In this document: positions 9,674 to 20,710 of the stretch, piece by piece
Layout of the letters: each line of letters begins with the position of its first letter
How positions within the stretch are numbered: position 1 is the stretch's first letter
Assembly (NCBI RefSeq): GCF_000002985.6
Contig: NC_003282.8
Coordinates: 8,494,001-8,558,000 of the forward strand
Direction: 5' to 3'
Source of the DNA: Caenorhabditis elegans
Lineage: Eukaryota > Nematoda > Chromadorea > Rhabditida > Rhabditidae
DNA: 64,000 nucleotides
Program-made: the position numbers and the translations under genes
Notes under the pieces: model-generated
Seen by the model: the letters and a program-made list of their open reading frames with translations, nothing else
Databases searched by the model: none
Told to the model about the DNA's origin: nothing

Positions 9674-12600
9674 TCAGCCGCGAGTAGGATCCAACTCAAG
9701 TTTATCCGCAAATGCTGCCGACCACTTTTTTGCACTTGCACTGTTGTCGACACGGAAGGAAATGACGTCATCTTTGGTATCATCAGTTCTTATTTGATTC
9801 CGATGTACAAGCTCAAATAACCATCCATCATCAAGTGGTGTTTCCCGGTAGAAATATCCATAAATGAGCAATTCTAGAACAGATTTTGAGTCAAGTTCTG
9901 CTTTGTAGAATACCAGTTTAAGATCATCACGACGAAGAAGAGCATGGCGGACAGTCTCGGTTTTTCGACTTCTGAAACTTTTACATAATTATTCTTTTTT
10001 GTTTTGTTTTTTTTTCTATTTTAACGATAAAATAAAGAAAATATGTAAATCCCAACCTCAAATAAACCCTGCCAAACACAATGCTCTGTGCCCGTTTTTC
10101 CTCAACATTTCGATGCCGGAATCCATAATTGACGGGTGCCTTGAACAATTTTCTTGGATCCACAATTTCTTTGTCGTTGCGTTTTCCAATTTTCACAAGA
10201 ATAGTTTCATCACTTTGGACTATCATATTTTTAGATGGGAATAGAACACCGTCTTTGTCTGAAAATGTGATTTGTTAGGCACCAGATGTACGATTTAAAA
10301 TATATACTTACAAGCTTTGTAATGCCGATCAAAACACTCGGAGCAAACATTTTGTTTCGTAAAGTCATATTTCGACAGTGGAGCTTGCCCTTTGCAAAAT
10401 TTGCAGATCAGCTGAAATGTTTTCGATAATTAAAAAATCTATCAAAAAACAATGGGAAATATTTGTTCCAAATTGTTAACAATCTACTTACCCATCCACA
10501 ATCTCTACAATGATGCCGCCTATTAATTATATTGAACTCAGTTGAGCATCCCTCCATTAAACATTCATTTGATATATTATCCGGAAGCCAAACAGGTTTG
10601 ATCATTTCCGAGGGCGGCTTTTTTCCTGATCCATTTCGAGTTACTTCACCAAATCCAAGAGTTTCATCAATTTCTCCATTATCCAAAGGTGTTACTGGAA
10701 CTGAAGAAAGTTCATCTTGTGATTCACAACTCATTGATCTTGATCTTGAATCAATTAATTGAGGTCTTTCAAGATCACTGGCATCTGGTACTTCAGGTGT
10801 CAACATTAAAAGTTTGTTCATTTTCTTCTTATTCTCATCATGTCTTTGCACAGCTGTTGATTGCCTTCTTTTATAAGATTTCCGATCGTATTGCGCTTTT
10901 GTAAGATCATCTGTCCATTGATTTCTCTCTTTTTCCGATGAAAATATGATTAAGGCACTTTTAACACGACTTCTAATTTGTAGACACCGTATTCGTTCAT
11001 CCTCTTCCATTCTCTCAAACTTCATATATTCCAATGGTATACGGTAGGAACGATTTATATCAAATTGCCCAGATGAGCTCACTCGACAAATCCAAAGATA
11101 GTCAGTGAATAGGACGAGATATCGAGGTTGTAATTCTTTTCGAGTCTGTTTCATCACTTCTGATTGACGAATTAACACACGTCCGGGTTCGAGCACATTG
11201 AATTGACACTGAAAGTTCAAAATGTAAATGTAAAAACATTCCGGCATATCAAAAACTAATTATTTTTAAAAATTACCTGGAATCGATAGTACAATTTTGT
11301 CAGCTCCTCGGTCGTCGGTAGGCCCATTTTCTGATTTACCGCCTGTGTCACATTTTCCAGCTTCTGAATGGCTTCCTGAGCTTTTTCCTTTTCATCACAG
11401 TCATCTATCAAATATTCTGAATACCGAAGCATTAAAAGCTTGTATCTCATGAAATTTTGATGAACTTGATCGAGTTGTTGGATTACAGCCCCTTTCTTTC
11501 CACGTTTAAACACTTCTGTCTCGAACTGAACAAACTGATTTTAGACATTTTCAACGTTGATTACCTACCATATAAGTTGCTTCGTCAAATTCTTTATCTT
11601 CATTTCTTAACTGAAGCAGCTTATTCAAAAAGTCGGCTTTATTATCAAGGAATGGTTGACAACATTTCAAGAAATCGGCAAAAGTTCCAATAGTCTTGCT
11701 CATATTCGGATATCGAGAATCCCAATTCGAACATACTTTATCAATTTCTTTTAGAAGCATTTCATGGATTGGCAGTATTTGAACCATTATTTTCTTGATT
11801 TGTAAAACAACATTTTCATGACCATTGTGTGAAGCTAGAAGATCTCGTCCAACTCGTTTACCAAATCGTTCCATGTATTCCGGATAGAGCTGTAATTAAA
11901 TTATTTTTCAGAGAATTTATATTTTAGAATTTCCAATTCTTACCACTGCCATTTCCTTTAAATATTGCACATAATTATTCTGAACTTTCAAAAACTCAAC
12001 AGCAGCATAATGAAGTTTCTTCAATCGTTGATCATCCTTCTCATCTCCAGTCTCATAATCTGGCACAGGTGATGCTCCATCAGTAGAGTCTTCTCCGCCA
12101 CTATGACTTGTTAAAATACTGCTACGATCACTTGTCATACTTGTGATTCTTGAGAAATCATCTGTCGAAGATGATGACATTCCAGAAGTTGGAGAAACAA
12201 ATAAGGAATTGTGACGACCCTTAAAAATTTATAATTTGTGAAAGCATTGGAAACTTTTCAGATATAATTGTTCTTCACTTTCAAAAAATTGAAAAAAGAA
12301 CAGATGAACACAATCATGTAGCTACAAAAAGTATTGCGCTTCTTTTTTTTTTCAAAAAAGCACTCACTTTTCGATTATCTCTCAGTTTTCCCACGTCTGA
12401 TGGAATTTCATCGATATTCGATTGGCGTCTCTGTTGTTTGTGAACTCCATTATTCTTTTTACCACCTCTGAATAATTATTTTTTAAAGGATTTATTAGGA
12501 AAATACTCGTAAAAACAAGTTCGATAATTCAATTTCAATTGTGGAATACGATTATTTGTAAAGTGAAGTGGAAGAGAGTAAATGGGGATATTGATTCAAA

Positions 12601-15600
12601 TGATAGAATGTGATTTGTTCGGTCATTTCCAGCCAATATCTATAATTTAAAACCAAAAAAACAGAGATTGGACCTTTAAACATGCATTTTATTGCTCAAT
12701 AAAGTGAAAAACGGAAAATATTTTTCTCGTTCAAAACTTTCTCTAAAAGTCTAAATTTTCTCGTTCATTTGATATTTGAAAATAGACGAACCTCACAAAG
12801 AGATGCTCCATTTCGTTCATAATTTCTGAATGTGTAGCTGCAACAGTTGTCGTTTTCCGTTCATTTTTTGGAAGTGGGAGCTCATCGAAATCATCCTCGT
12901 GTCGATGACGTCGAAGATGCTTTTCACTATTCATTGATTCTTCATCTGAAGCTGATGTATCACCTTCGTCAAATTCGTCGCTAACTTGAGATAATGTAGA
13001 AACTTGGGAAATTGGTCTGGAAATTTTCTAGGTTACATCATAATTTTTAATGATATGCAATACAGAATAGATTTTTAAATTTGAAAATTTACCTTTCGGA
13101 CGGAGTTCCAGTTCCTCCATTTTGCATTCTTGGTACGAATCCCATATTAACCAATTGTCGAGCTCGATCTTTAACCCCACTACCATTCGTTTCATTGGCA
13201 CCGAAGAAAACTCCATTTGAATATTCAGAAGTAGCTGGAGATACTAGAATAGTTGGAGTTGTACAAGATGGATGAGGATCACATTTTGGAGAATTTTGAG
13301 ATGATACATCCGAGGTTGAGCTTGACGGAAGCTGAAATAAATTAGGATTTTATAGAGAAAAGTACTAGAAATTGGAAAATTATTTGTTTTAACACATTTA
13401 AAGTTTTAAAAAAATTTACCGATAATCGCCTGAATGCAATTTTTCTAGTAGAATAACCAGCCCAAATTGTCATGTCGTTTGAAATTTGAAAATTCGTCAA
13501 AATATCGTGGCTTATTTAAAGGAAAAGTCCGATGATTTTGATGTTTAAGACATGAGTTTGATCTATACAAGAAACAAAAACATTACATGACATCATGGAT
13601 GACTGAATATTCACATTTTATATGTAAACAAACTGGTATTAAATTCGAATCAGAACATGTGTCTAGATTTAATGGATTTCGATTTTCTAGAAAAAAAACT
13701 GTCACGCTTCTGATGTATGCAGAGCTTTTTGTTATATTTGATAATTATCAGCTTAATCTTCAAAATGAGCATATTCACAGGAGAAAACTCAAAACTCAAA
13801 AATGTTTTGAAGGTAAATAAGTTTTTTTCTAATTTTATCTAATAATTATCAATTTTCATTTTTTGAGTTTTTCGTTTTCCGATAAACTTCAATGTACTTA
13901 TCCGGTGTTTTTTATTCTTGCTCCATTAAAAACTTCACATTGGAAAATAAAAGACAGTTGAATTTGTCGAAAAACGGTAAACTTTTAAGAAGTGGGTGTA
14001 GCCTAATCAGGCATTTGAATTTTTTTGTGTCATTAAAATTTTTTGTGTCATTAAAATTTTTTTTAAGTCATTAAAATTTTTGCTTACAGTTATATTAGGC
14101 TACCAGCCGTGGACCGCACCTCCGGCGCGGCCCCCGACTTCTGGGTCTAAAACTAATTTTTCTGAAACTACCGTAACCCTACAGTATTCCTACCGTACCA
14201 CTATTGTACCACTACAGTACCCCGACTATATGCCTACACTAACCCCAACTAACTACCCCTCCAGAAGCTAAAACTTCACAGACTACAAAGACTACATAGA
14301 CTAGAAACTATGGACAAACGGAATAAGCGCTTTATATATATAGTAAATGATTACGAGCCAATTAAAGCAGAAAAACCACTGCACCTATCGGAATCATATA
14401 AATTAAATCAGTTTGACTGTAACTATTTTTGAACTTCAAGTCCGTTCAATTTCCACACAGGACACCATTTCGAGAGTAATTTTTTTTTCAAATTCAGATA
14501 CTTTTCGAGAGGGTAAAACCAACAAAAAAAGTTACTCCTACCTCGAAATTCATCAATAAAAACTGATATATTCAAGTCGGAAAGTGAAATCTTCGTTGAA
14601 AAAGGTTGCAGAACAAACTTTTTGACTTTGTGTAATATGAAAATGGTGTTGGAGGTCGAGTAGGAGACGGCCGGGAACAAAAAGGCAAGCACTTATTGCC
14701 GGATTATGCCTTCAGAAAAGTGTTTTGTGTCCGTCTCCGTAGCTGAATTTCCACCAATTTTATGTTCAATTCCAAAAATATATGGAAGATGGCAAAGATG
14801 GGATGAAATAACGATCAAAATCAATATTTGAATCGGCGTAAAATTGTGGGTAGAGAAGTTAGAGAATAAGAGTAATAACTAGTCCAGGAACAAGTTTTTG
14901 AAGTCAGTTTGACCACAAAAAAATGTGGTAAACTATGAGTAGATGAGAGTTCGGGGGGTGACAGTCGGTTCTTTTTTACAAAAAAGTGCTTGAAAAGAAT
15001 ACTTAGCAATAAAACTTTTTGAAAATGGGGACACGATCGGGGGCACAAGCTCTATTTGCACATCTGCCCAATTGAGAGCTCATCACTTTTTTCATAATAA
15101 TGTGACAGACGATTTGGTTAACTTTTTCCAGTATGGGAAGACCTTTTTTATTTTTCATAAAAATATTATTTAATTTAAAATCTCACCAATCCATTCAGAA
15201 ATAATGGTTTTGGAGCAACAGTTGGCTTTGGTCCAAGACTTCGTCTCGTTGTATTTGGCGTAATCAATTCCTGCGGTTCTTCAGGAATATTTTCGGACGA
15301 TTCTGAAGAAGACGGCGGTCGAATTGTATTCTCATCGTCTGGAGGTGGAGATAATGATGCAGGTTTCCGATGAGGAGGCGGTGGTGGAGCTCGTCTTGGG
15401 GCTGCAAAATTGTTTTAAAAATGAATCTTCCAATCTGTTAACCTCATAGGTATATTTAAACTATCTAATTGCTGTAATTGTATCTGCTTCACTCATTTTG
15501 AGAGATGATAAAATAATTGTTTTTCTTTCAATAAATGAGTCATACCACTAGGCACACACAGTGGCAGACGGAAAATTGGTCACTTCCGGGGGGTGGAACA

Positions 15601-16540
15601 ATAATACCAACAGAAGTTAAATAGTGAATATATTTTTGGCAAGTGTTCACACAAGAATGACTATTTTAATCAAATGTTGGCGATAATCCAAGTAATTAAT
15701 ATAAGGACACAACCCAATTTTCTAAAATTTATTACTAGTACACTTCTTGGCGACAAAGGAGTAAAATCTGTCAAGTGGCACCTTTAGGCAAACAATATTG
15801 CGAAAAGCCTTTATACTTCTTTTTGACTACTTTCGCAATCGGTCACGCGTCTGTACAGATTTGATAGGAACTTTGAAGAAAATTGGGCATTTTTCGTTAA
15901 CAAAAAGCAATAGGAAGAAGAACAGTCAAAAAACAATTTTAACACGGAAATCAGTTGTTCTACGATATTGTAAAAGTTAATAGAAAAAAAAATGATAGTA
16001 ACAAAATATTTATGAATTTTCGTCTAGATTCTAACAACGAATATATAAATTGAAATGAGAACTTAATTTCCTTTAAAAATTAATTCGATTCACTGTTGGT
16101 GGAGTTTAAGGCAGATTTTTTTTTCGAAAAATTGACTGTTTTTTTTAACTCACAGAATCATTGTCAACCCGATTTTCGGTTCTCTCTTTTTCAATACTAT
16201 GATCATATGATCTATTTAGTTATTATCAATAAATACAGACATAAATAGTTTTTAAAAAAATTATTTTTTAGTTTTTTTTTTCAAGAAATTTCGTAACTTT
16301 TATTTTCTCCACAGATAACAAAGCAAACGAAGTTTTTTGCTACGCCTCAATCAATTGTCGACAGTAAATACAAGACGTCTTCTCTGTTTCAGACTCACAA
16401 GGTGGCGGTGGTGGTTGCTTCCGGAATCTGTTGTCTCCGTCGTCCAGTTTATTTTGAAACTCTGCCATCATTTCTTTGACGGTCCTAGACGCCGGTGGAG
16501 TATCATCAGAATTTTTGCGATGGTTCATGTCATATTTCAT
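9674..16540 (-). CDS. exc-5: EXC-5, FGD-type Rho-family guanine nucleotide exchange factor
   Basis: Twelve exons in transcription order are 16540-16399, 15401-15187, 13331-13093, 13016-12792, 12467-12368, 12219-11944, 11889-11569, 11525-11277, 11208-10492, 10411-10312, 10258-10057 and 9971-9674; all phases join, giving 1,027 residues. The layout is a proline-rich, Ser/acidic N-terminus (KQPPPPPS, RAPPPPPHRKP), a DH domain (about 370-560), a PH domain (about 590-690), a FYVE zinc finger (WLPD 796-799, RRHHCRDC 819-826, last Cys 854) and a second PH domain (about 865-1020). This is the FGD1 family order; family members activate Cdc42. C. elegans exc-5 is known to maintain excretory canal shape. 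In the FYVE finger the first Cys pair is C-x4-C (805, 810) instead of C-x2-C. The first exon follows TTTTCAG, which may be a trans-splice site. It is divergent from mes-6. Confidence 0.92.
13420..13473 (-). CDS. exc-5: Candidate alternative first exon of exc-5
   Basis: On the minus strand an ATG at 13473 opens 18 codons (MTIWAGYSTRKIAFRRLS) that end at a GTAAATT donor in phase 0. That fits the acceptor of the exon starting at 13331, also phase 0. Use of this start would skip the first two proline-rich exons and give a protein of about 926 residues. The intervening intron is 88 nt. The short basic peptide and exact phase match support it; no transcript evidence is available here. Confidence 0.45.
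13474..15186. other. Large exc-5 intron (with possible internal promoter and repeats)
   Basis: This lies between exc-5 exons 2 and 3. It contains a short tandem repeat (14023-14080), a GC-rich patch near 14100-14150 (GCACCTCCGGCGCGGCCC) and CTACAGTAC/CTACCGTACC dispersed-repeat words up to about 14250. If the exon at 13420-13473 is real, the promoter for it must lie here. No separate gene is supported. Confidence 0.5.
14023..14080. repeat. Short tandem repeat TTTTTGTGTCATTAAAA (3 copies)
   Basis: Three consecutive copies of about 17-19 nt with GTGTCATTAAAATTTTT as core; the third reads AAGTCATTAAAA. Typical slippage-type minisatellite inside an exc-5 intron. Confidence 0.7.
15402..16398. other. 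exc-5 intron 1
   Basis: 997 nt, AT-rich, with a donor GTGAGT (16398-16393) and acceptor TTTTGCAG before 15401. No open frame with coding character and no clear repeat, apart from a short GC-richer patch near 15550-15600. Confidence 0.5.
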
Positions 16541-17436
16541 ACAGGCGATCTGAAAATAACTATAGCTCGTTCGAGATAACATTTTGGCTAAAAAATTGAA
16601 GAAAAAACGATAACACTAAAATATTATGAAATTAAGAATTAGTAATGAACGGGAACAGTCACAGCATGAGAAAAAGGCAACCGCTAGAAGAACAGGTTGA
16701 AGCAACAAAAAATCACACAAGACGCAGAGAATCAGGCATTGGAGACGCAGGGATATGGATGAGTCAGCAGCCGACGAAGACAAATTCGAAATAGCAAAAA
16801 TGAAAGAAGTCTACGGAATTCACAAAGTGGATCTTTTGATATAAGGACAATTTTACTAAATAATAAATATGAATGAATACCCCCAAGTTGATCGCTCTGA
16901 AATCTGAAAAAGACCACAAAAACATTTTTTTTAACTGACAATAGCTCACGTAGCAATATAGGATCATACAAAAAAAATATACAAAATTATTAGTTTCGCT
17001 CCTTGCGAAAAAAGCCGAGTACAAAATCTACTTAATCCCGTTCGAATCCACTCCGAAATTGGAAGTGGTACTTCACGACAATACAAAATTTAAGCTGGCA
17101 ACTGTCTTTTCTATCATATTCCCAATCGAAATCACAAATACCTCCCGGAACTTTCGAACAGAATCCAAAATGAGAACAAAAAATTGTAATAAAAAAATAA
17201 CACTTTAAAGGTGCATGAGGTTATGCGCTCGTTGGGTCTCGCCGCGCTTTTCACCACTAATGCAATTTGAACGAGAAATGCGCGCGAGCGGCCATATTTT
17301 AGTTTTTCTGTTGTTTTTATTGTCATTTTTTTCCTTTTTCACTGCAAATTTGATAGTTAATCGACTTTTTTATGTTTTTACTGTGAAGTTTTTATTTTGT
17401 TATATATTGTTTCTTGCCTTTTTCCCAAAAACCTGA
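16541..17436. promoter_or_regulatory. Divergent promoter region exc-5 (-) / mes-6 (+)
   Basis: About 0.9 kb separates the two start codons. Near mes-6 there is a CpG-containing patch (17225-17295: GCGCTCGTTGGGTCTCGCCGCGC, then GCGCGCGAGCGGCC) followed by a long T-rich tract (17300-17425), a common arrangement for germline-expressed C. elegans operon promoters. No TATA box is assigned. Sequences shared by both genes cannot be separated by eye. Confidence 0.4.
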
Positions 17437-19326
17437 ATGGAGCACACGAAAAAGTTCAAATCATTAAATCTTCACGGGTTTGATCGAAGTACAGAGGATT
17501 ACGGAAAACGACCTTTTGTACTAACTGCCAAGCTACTTGAAGATCAGAAGAAAGCTATTTACGGATGTGCATTCAATCAATACGCAGGAATAGATGAGGA
17601 ACAAGCGGTTGCAACTGTCGGAGGAAGCTTTGTAAGCGTTATTTAGCAGGAAACTGACAATGAGGTATAAATATTTGTTTTTCAGCTTCACATGTATTCT
17701 GTTCCCATCGACATAAATAACATTGAGCTGCAGTGGTCTTGTAATTTTCCTACCGATAAATCATCAAAGGTCGAACGAGAGGAGTCGCTCTTCACTGTTA
17801 CCTGGTGTTACGACACATATGAAGCTGAAAACGACCGAAATCCCTTTAAAGTTGTAACGGGTGGAACTTTGGGTCACATTTACGTTATCGACTACGTCTC
17901 GAGGAAGCTGTCGAATGTAAATAATCAAAAATTACTGAAATAATTTGGAGTTTTAGCGTCTTCGGAGTGTTGGATGGGAAATCAATGACATTCGTACGTG
18001 TCCTGCCAACTCAAATCTGATTGTCTGTGCTTCATCAGATCAATCTATCCGGATTCATCATATTCGAAACGAAGCATGTCTGATTGTTATTGGGGGTCTC
18101 GAGTGTCATGCTGGAACAATTCTTTCTGTGGTTGGTTTATTAAATTTACTTACGTTTCGAATTTCTCATTTTAGGATTGGTCAACCGACGGAGACTTCAT
18201 TTTATCGTGTGGATTCGATCATCAACTCATGGAGTGGGATTTATCTGTGAAACAAGTAAAGGAACATTTGGAACGAGCGTGCAAAGCTCTTCACCAAGAT
18301 AAAATAAATGTGCTAACACAATCACAAGATATTCCGTATGTTTCGAAAGGAACAATGAGGTAAATCAATTATTCAGCTAACATTTTCTAGTTCCTTCTAG
18401 TATTTGATCAGTCCTTAACGCGAAAATTGTTGCTGTTGTTGTATATAAAAATATTTTTGAAACTTGAGTTTTGGATAAAAGACTGGTAAATAAAGAGACC
18501 AGGGCTATCAAATCATAATGTAATTCATTTTTGTATTTTTAGAAAGTCTGCAGTTTCTCGCAACATTCCCGACAAAGAAGAAGATCAATTGCTCGAACTT
18601 CACAGAGAGCTCATACCCCGACCGTACGTTGATTTTCGGCATCCATTACTTTTTTAAAGTTGTTTCAACGAATCTGGTTCTATCGTTTTCTTCTTTTTCA
18701 GGAGCTGCCTTCTTCCAATTTATACTCCATCCTCCGTATCAACTGATATGCATTCTGATTATGTGGATTGCATTCGATTTCTTATCGGTACTAACTACGC
18801 ACTATCAAAAGGATGTGGCAATGAAAAGGCAATTCATTTTTGGAGATTTGGGCCACCTAAGGGAGAAGTTGAAAATCGCATTCATGGAAATGTTCTCCGT
18901 CCAAAGTCGTGTACAACGAAATTTCGTACAATGAATGTTCCGAGTGGTTCTGCATGGTTTATCAAATTCGCCGTTGATCCAAGAAGACGATGGCTGGTGT
19001 GCGGTGGAGCTGGTGGTTCTGTGATGTTTTTCGATTTGAGAAATAATGAAGAAACCAATCCGTAAGTAAAATATCAAGAAAAATAATTTCTGAGATGTTC
19101 GATATCTCTTAAAAATTATAGAAATATTTTTGCTGTGATTACCAGTATAAATTCCTGTTTTTTTTTTTACAGGACTCACACTTGTTCCGTTGGCTCACGT
19201 ACAGTTCGGCAAGCTTCTTTCTCTACATGTGGCCGATTCCTAGTACTAGTAACTGACGAAGGATTTGTTTGTCGATTTGATCGTGTATCTGCGTCTGTCG
19301 ACGCTAAGGACCTGGCAAAATTTTGA
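17437..19326 (+). CDS. mes-6: MES-6, WD40 protein of the PRC2-like MES complex (EED/Esc homologue)
   Basis: Seven exons (17437-17631, 17686-17916, 17957-18130, 18175-18359, 18543-18623, 18702-19061, 19173-19326) give 459 residues. The sequence shows degenerate WD40 repeats: GGTLGHIYVIDYVSRKL, INDIRTCPANSNLIVCASSDQSIRIHHIR, VDWSTDGDFILSCGFDHQLMEWDL, VDCIRFLIGTNYALSKGCGNEKAIHFWRF, IKFAVDPRRRWLVCGGAGGSVMFFDLR and RQASFSTCGRFLVLVTDEGFVCRFD. This is the seven-bladed EED/Esc propeller. In C. elegans MES-6 acts with MES-2 (the SET-domain methyltransferase) and MES-3 to methylate histone H3 Lys27 and silence chromatin, notably the X, in the germline. It is the first gene of a plus-strand cluster ending in cks-1. 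No AATAAA is found in the 97 nt to the next ATG. Confidence 0.96.
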
Positions 19327-19422
19327 ATATCATTCCTTCTCACCTTCAATTTTTTATATCTCGTTGTGATTTCATCTTCGATCATCTTCAGTGGATTTTA
19401 CATTACAATTTTGCAGTTCCTA

Positions 19423-19766
19423 ATGTCATCCCCAACCTCCTCTAAGGATTATTCTTCACCTAAACATAGCTTTATGTGTGAGTTTCGAAGAGATTATTTT
19501 CGTTTTCTGATTATCTAATTTTTCTAATTCAGTGACAGTCGACAGCAACTTACAAAGTGACAAAAAGAAGACGTTTTTGAATGTTCAGTGAGTTTTGAAA
19601 ATTTTATTAGCTTTCATGTTATTACCTTTTTTATTTCAGATCATCTTCCTCTGCTGGGTCAACCAAGCACTGTCAAATTCCAATGTCAAAGGACGAGTAT
19701 TTTGAAACACGCGGGAAACTCGACTCTGTTGATGTTATCGATCAATTCAGACAGCGTCAGCAATGA
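19423..19766 (+). CDS. Small spliced ORF of 78 residues between mes-6 and cks-1
   Basis: Three exons (19423-19477, 19533-19587, 19640-19766) with introns of 55 and 52 nt join in frame. The first ATG follows a strong acceptor (ACAATTTTGCAG, 19416) by 6 nt. The product is hydrophilic and Ser/Lys-rich (MSSPTSSKDYSSPKHSFM at the start, EYFETRGKLDSVDVIDQF near the end). It has no signal peptide, membrane segment or recognised domain. Cis-splicing with preserved frame argues for real translation. The absence of a canonical poly(A) signal between mes-6 and this ORF leaves open that it is carried on the mes-6 mRNA as a second cistron or as a spliced 3' UTR. From memory, cosmid C09G4 has a gene at this place (C09G4.4). 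Confidence 0.62.
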
Positions 19767-19900
19767 GCATTTATCGATTTGTCTGTACATGCAGTGTTCC
19801 TCACCATTCTCACTCTTGTCTCATTCCCATTCTTCTCTTTTTTTTCAATATTTTTTATTCTTTCCTTATTTTTGTCCGTTTCTATTTCCCGATGCTTGTT

Positions 19901-19920
19901 AATAAAATGAATTATTTCAG
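19901..19920 (+). promoter_or_regulatory. Overlapping poly(A) signal and trans-splice acceptor before cks-1
   Basis: AATAAA (19901-19906) is followed only 12 nt later by ATTATTTCAG, whose AG ends at 19920. The cks-1 ATG is 29 nt downstream. The upstream cleavage site and downstream trans-splice site thus nearly coincide, with no intercistronic spacer. This is the signature of the SL1-type operon class. I recall that the mes-6/cks-1 pair was the example studied for this class. Confidence 0.75.
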
Positions 19921-19949
19921 AGTCGCACCTTCTCACGCCAACCAACAAA

Positions 19950-20348
19950 ATGACAACTGGAAACAATGATTTCTACTATTCAAACAAATACGAAGATGAT
20001 GAGTTCGAGTACCGTCACGTTCATGTCACCAAGGATGTTTCCAAGCTTATCCCAAAAAATCGATTGATGTCCGAAACAGAGTGGAGAAGTCTTGGAATTC
20101 AACAGGTAAATATTTAAAATAGGTTTTTTCCTTAAGAAAAAAAGAAAAAGCGAACATAATTTCAACTGACATCAGAATAAGTTATCTCATCGTTTCATAG
20201 CTTCAAGTTTTTGTTTCAGTCCCCAGGATGGATGCACTACATGATTCACGGACCCGAGCGTCACGTGCTTCTTTTCCGCAGACCATTGGCAGCTACACAA
20301 AAAACCGGAGGAAATGTTCGTTCTGGAAATGCTGTTGGAGTTCGCTAA
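19950..20348 (+). CDS. cks-1: CKS-1, cyclin-dependent kinase regulatory subunit
   Basis: Two exons (19950-20105 and 20220-20348) give 94 residues. All family marks are present: [16 protein letters not shown] at the N-terminus, the central [24 protein letters not shown], and HEPERHVL-like [15 protein letters not shown]. The hinge HxPExH of most Cks proteins reads HGPERH here, with Gly in the second position. Cks/Suc1 proteins bind Cdk and phospho-Thr substrates and dock them for multisite phosphorylation and for APC/C. In C. elegans cks-1 is needed for meiotic and mitotic exit. The C-terminal tail ([16 protein letters not shown]) is longer than the minimal fold. It is transcribed with mes-6, with the trans-splice site at 19920. 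Confidence 0.96.
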
Positions 20349-20704
20349 TACTGTTCAAATCCACATTTCACATATATGGATCTCTAGCTCCCTTCCCATT
20401 CTTTTTTCCAAATTCTCGTTTTCCTTTTCGTTCTCCTTACACACGAAACTTGTTCAAGATATGTAAAATGTTATTATTTTTATCCTCTTCCATCATCAGC
20501 TCTCCATTCACTTTTTCTCGTTCTTAACGTGTTTTAATTCAATTCAAATCCAATTTGATAAGACGACAACGGGAGCCACCTCTAAATCAATCTGAAATAT
20601 TTGTAAAATGGTCCCCCACTCGCCACTCTTTTTAATTTTCGCCAATATTCAATTTGGTCCTTTTTACAAATATATTTAACGACGTATTCGTGTTTTTATA
20701 TATA

Positions 20705-20710
20705 AATAAA
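20705..20710 (+). terminator. cks-1: Poly(A) signal AATAAA of cks-1
   Basis: AATAAA 357 nt after the stop codon within TATATATAAATAAACAC. It closes the operon. Confidence 0.55.

Larger units (their letters stand above)
17437..20348 (+). other. mes-6 / small ORF / cks-1 operon
   Basis: Three consecutive ORFs on one strand have gaps of 96 and 183 nt, acceptor sites just upstream of the second and third ATG, and no evident internal promoter. The only canonical AATAAA inside the cluster lies directly before the cks-1 acceptor. Shared transcription links a Polycomb-type silencing subunit with a cell-cycle subunit, both needed in the germline. Confidence 0.75.

Noticed and set aside
17025..17075. 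GTTCGAATCC near 17040 as a tRNA B-box
   Set aside because: No A-box, acceptor stem or anticodon arm can be placed around it on the plus strand. The B-box-like word alone is not enough.
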